Source of the DNA: a bacterium
GTDB taxonomy: Bacteria > Hydrothermota > UBA3072 > B12-G15
NCBI GenBank assembly: GCA_003646055.1
Contig: QNDZ01000110.1
Coordinates: 1 to 5,749, forward strand
Direction: 5' to 3'
Length of the DNA stretch: 5,749 bases
The position numbers and the translations under genes were made by a program. Positions 5,538 through 5,749 of this stretch are shown piece after piece. Below the pieces are notes generated by a model, which searched no databases, was not told the DNA's origin, and was given only the letters and a program-made list of their open reading frames with translations. Numbering within the stretch: position 1 is the first letter of the stretch; every line of letters starts with the position of its first letter.

Positions 5538-5749
5538 TTACAGAGTCTGCATTGTTATTGTTACTGTGCAGGTGTATGTACCAGCCTCCTCATCACCGTC
5601 AATATAAACCCTCCAGTCCTGATTTGCAGATGCCCACCCAGATGTCTTCCCAGTACCTGATGCAAGTGTTGCTGCAGTTGTGGATAGAGCGGTCCATGAA
5701 CCTGCACCAGCATCACTGTATTCAATGTCACCTATGAGTATTCCACCAC
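5538..5749 (-). CDS. C-terminal end of a secreted subunit-like protein (5' partial)
   Basis: The minus-strand frame is open from the window edge to TAA at 5540-5538, giving 69 residues. The sequence is rich in Thr, Ala, Gly and Ser and low in charge, for example DIEYSDAGAGSWTALS and LASGTGKTSGW. It ends in AGTYTCTVTITMQTL, a final beta-strand of the AGTYTxTVTxT form seen at the C-termini of SCPU-type sigma-fimbrial subunits and WxL surface proteins. A YIDGDEE acidic turn precedes it. There is one Cys, in the last strand. The gene sits directly upstream of the chaperone-like gene, where the structural subunit of chaperone-usher operons is often placed, so a surface-fibre or coat subunit is the best guess. 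The N-terminal part, signal peptide and promoter lie outside the window, so the family assignment is tentative. Confidence 0.62.
   Translation of the reverse strand, partial: GGILIGDIEYSDAGAGSWTALSTTAATLASGTGKTSGWASANQDWRVYIDGDEEAGTYTCTVTITMQTL

Noticed and set aside
5421..5737. Two short + strand frames at the right end
   Set aside because: They are antisense to the chaperone-like start and the subunit-like C-terminus, whose minus-strand reading gives a credible AGTYTxTVT beta-strand ending.

Overview
The window looks like chromosomal DNA from a Gram-negative-type (two-membrane), probably anaerobic and possibly thermophilic bacterium. Two predicted outer-membrane beta-barrels imply an outer membrane. 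The Fe-S redox pair suits an anaerobic or lactate-type metabolism. Arginine is often AGA/AGG and isoleucine often ATA, in a moderately AT-rich background with strong GGAGG-type ribosome binding sites. This combination would fit lineages such as WOR-3/Hydrothermae-like candidate phyla, but nothing here fixes the taxonomy. No rRNA, tRNA, CRISPR array or transposase was found.

Layout: positions 1-339 (+) are the 3' end of a beta-barrel outer-membrane protein gene. It converges on a block of minus-strand genes that fills the rest of the window. Read in the direction of transcription (right to left), these are: the C-terminal end of a secreted Thr/Gly/Ala-rich subunit-like protein (5749-5538); a two-domain Ig-fold protein resembling periplasmic pilus chaperones (5521-4784); a 609-residue beta-barrel ending in two SdrD_B-like, calcium-loop-bearing beta-sandwich domains (4787-2958, overlapping the previous gene by ATGA); a small exported protein of unknown function (2842-2495); and a LutA-like CCG-domain protein (2421-1714) followed 3 nt later by a LutB-like ferredoxin/LUD protein (1710-457).

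How they may work together: the first three minus-strand genes look like a compact chaperone-usher-like system. In that reading the subunit is exported, held by the Ig-fold chaperone in the periplasm and passed through or anchored by the barrel. A 19-nt perfect hairpin lies between the subunit and chaperone genes. It contains the likely Shine-Dalgarno and GTG start of the chaperone gene, so it could set a high subunit-to-assembly-factor ratio. The LutAB pair forms a separate two-gene unit with its own candidate promoter. It probably encodes part of an Fe-S electron-transfer complex of the lactate-oxidase type, but no LutC lies beside it and LutB lacks the usual C-terminal extension.

The three exported minus-strand proteins whose starts are visible have signal sequences with no basic residue before the hydrophobic core. 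In-frame stops just upstream show that none can be extended.
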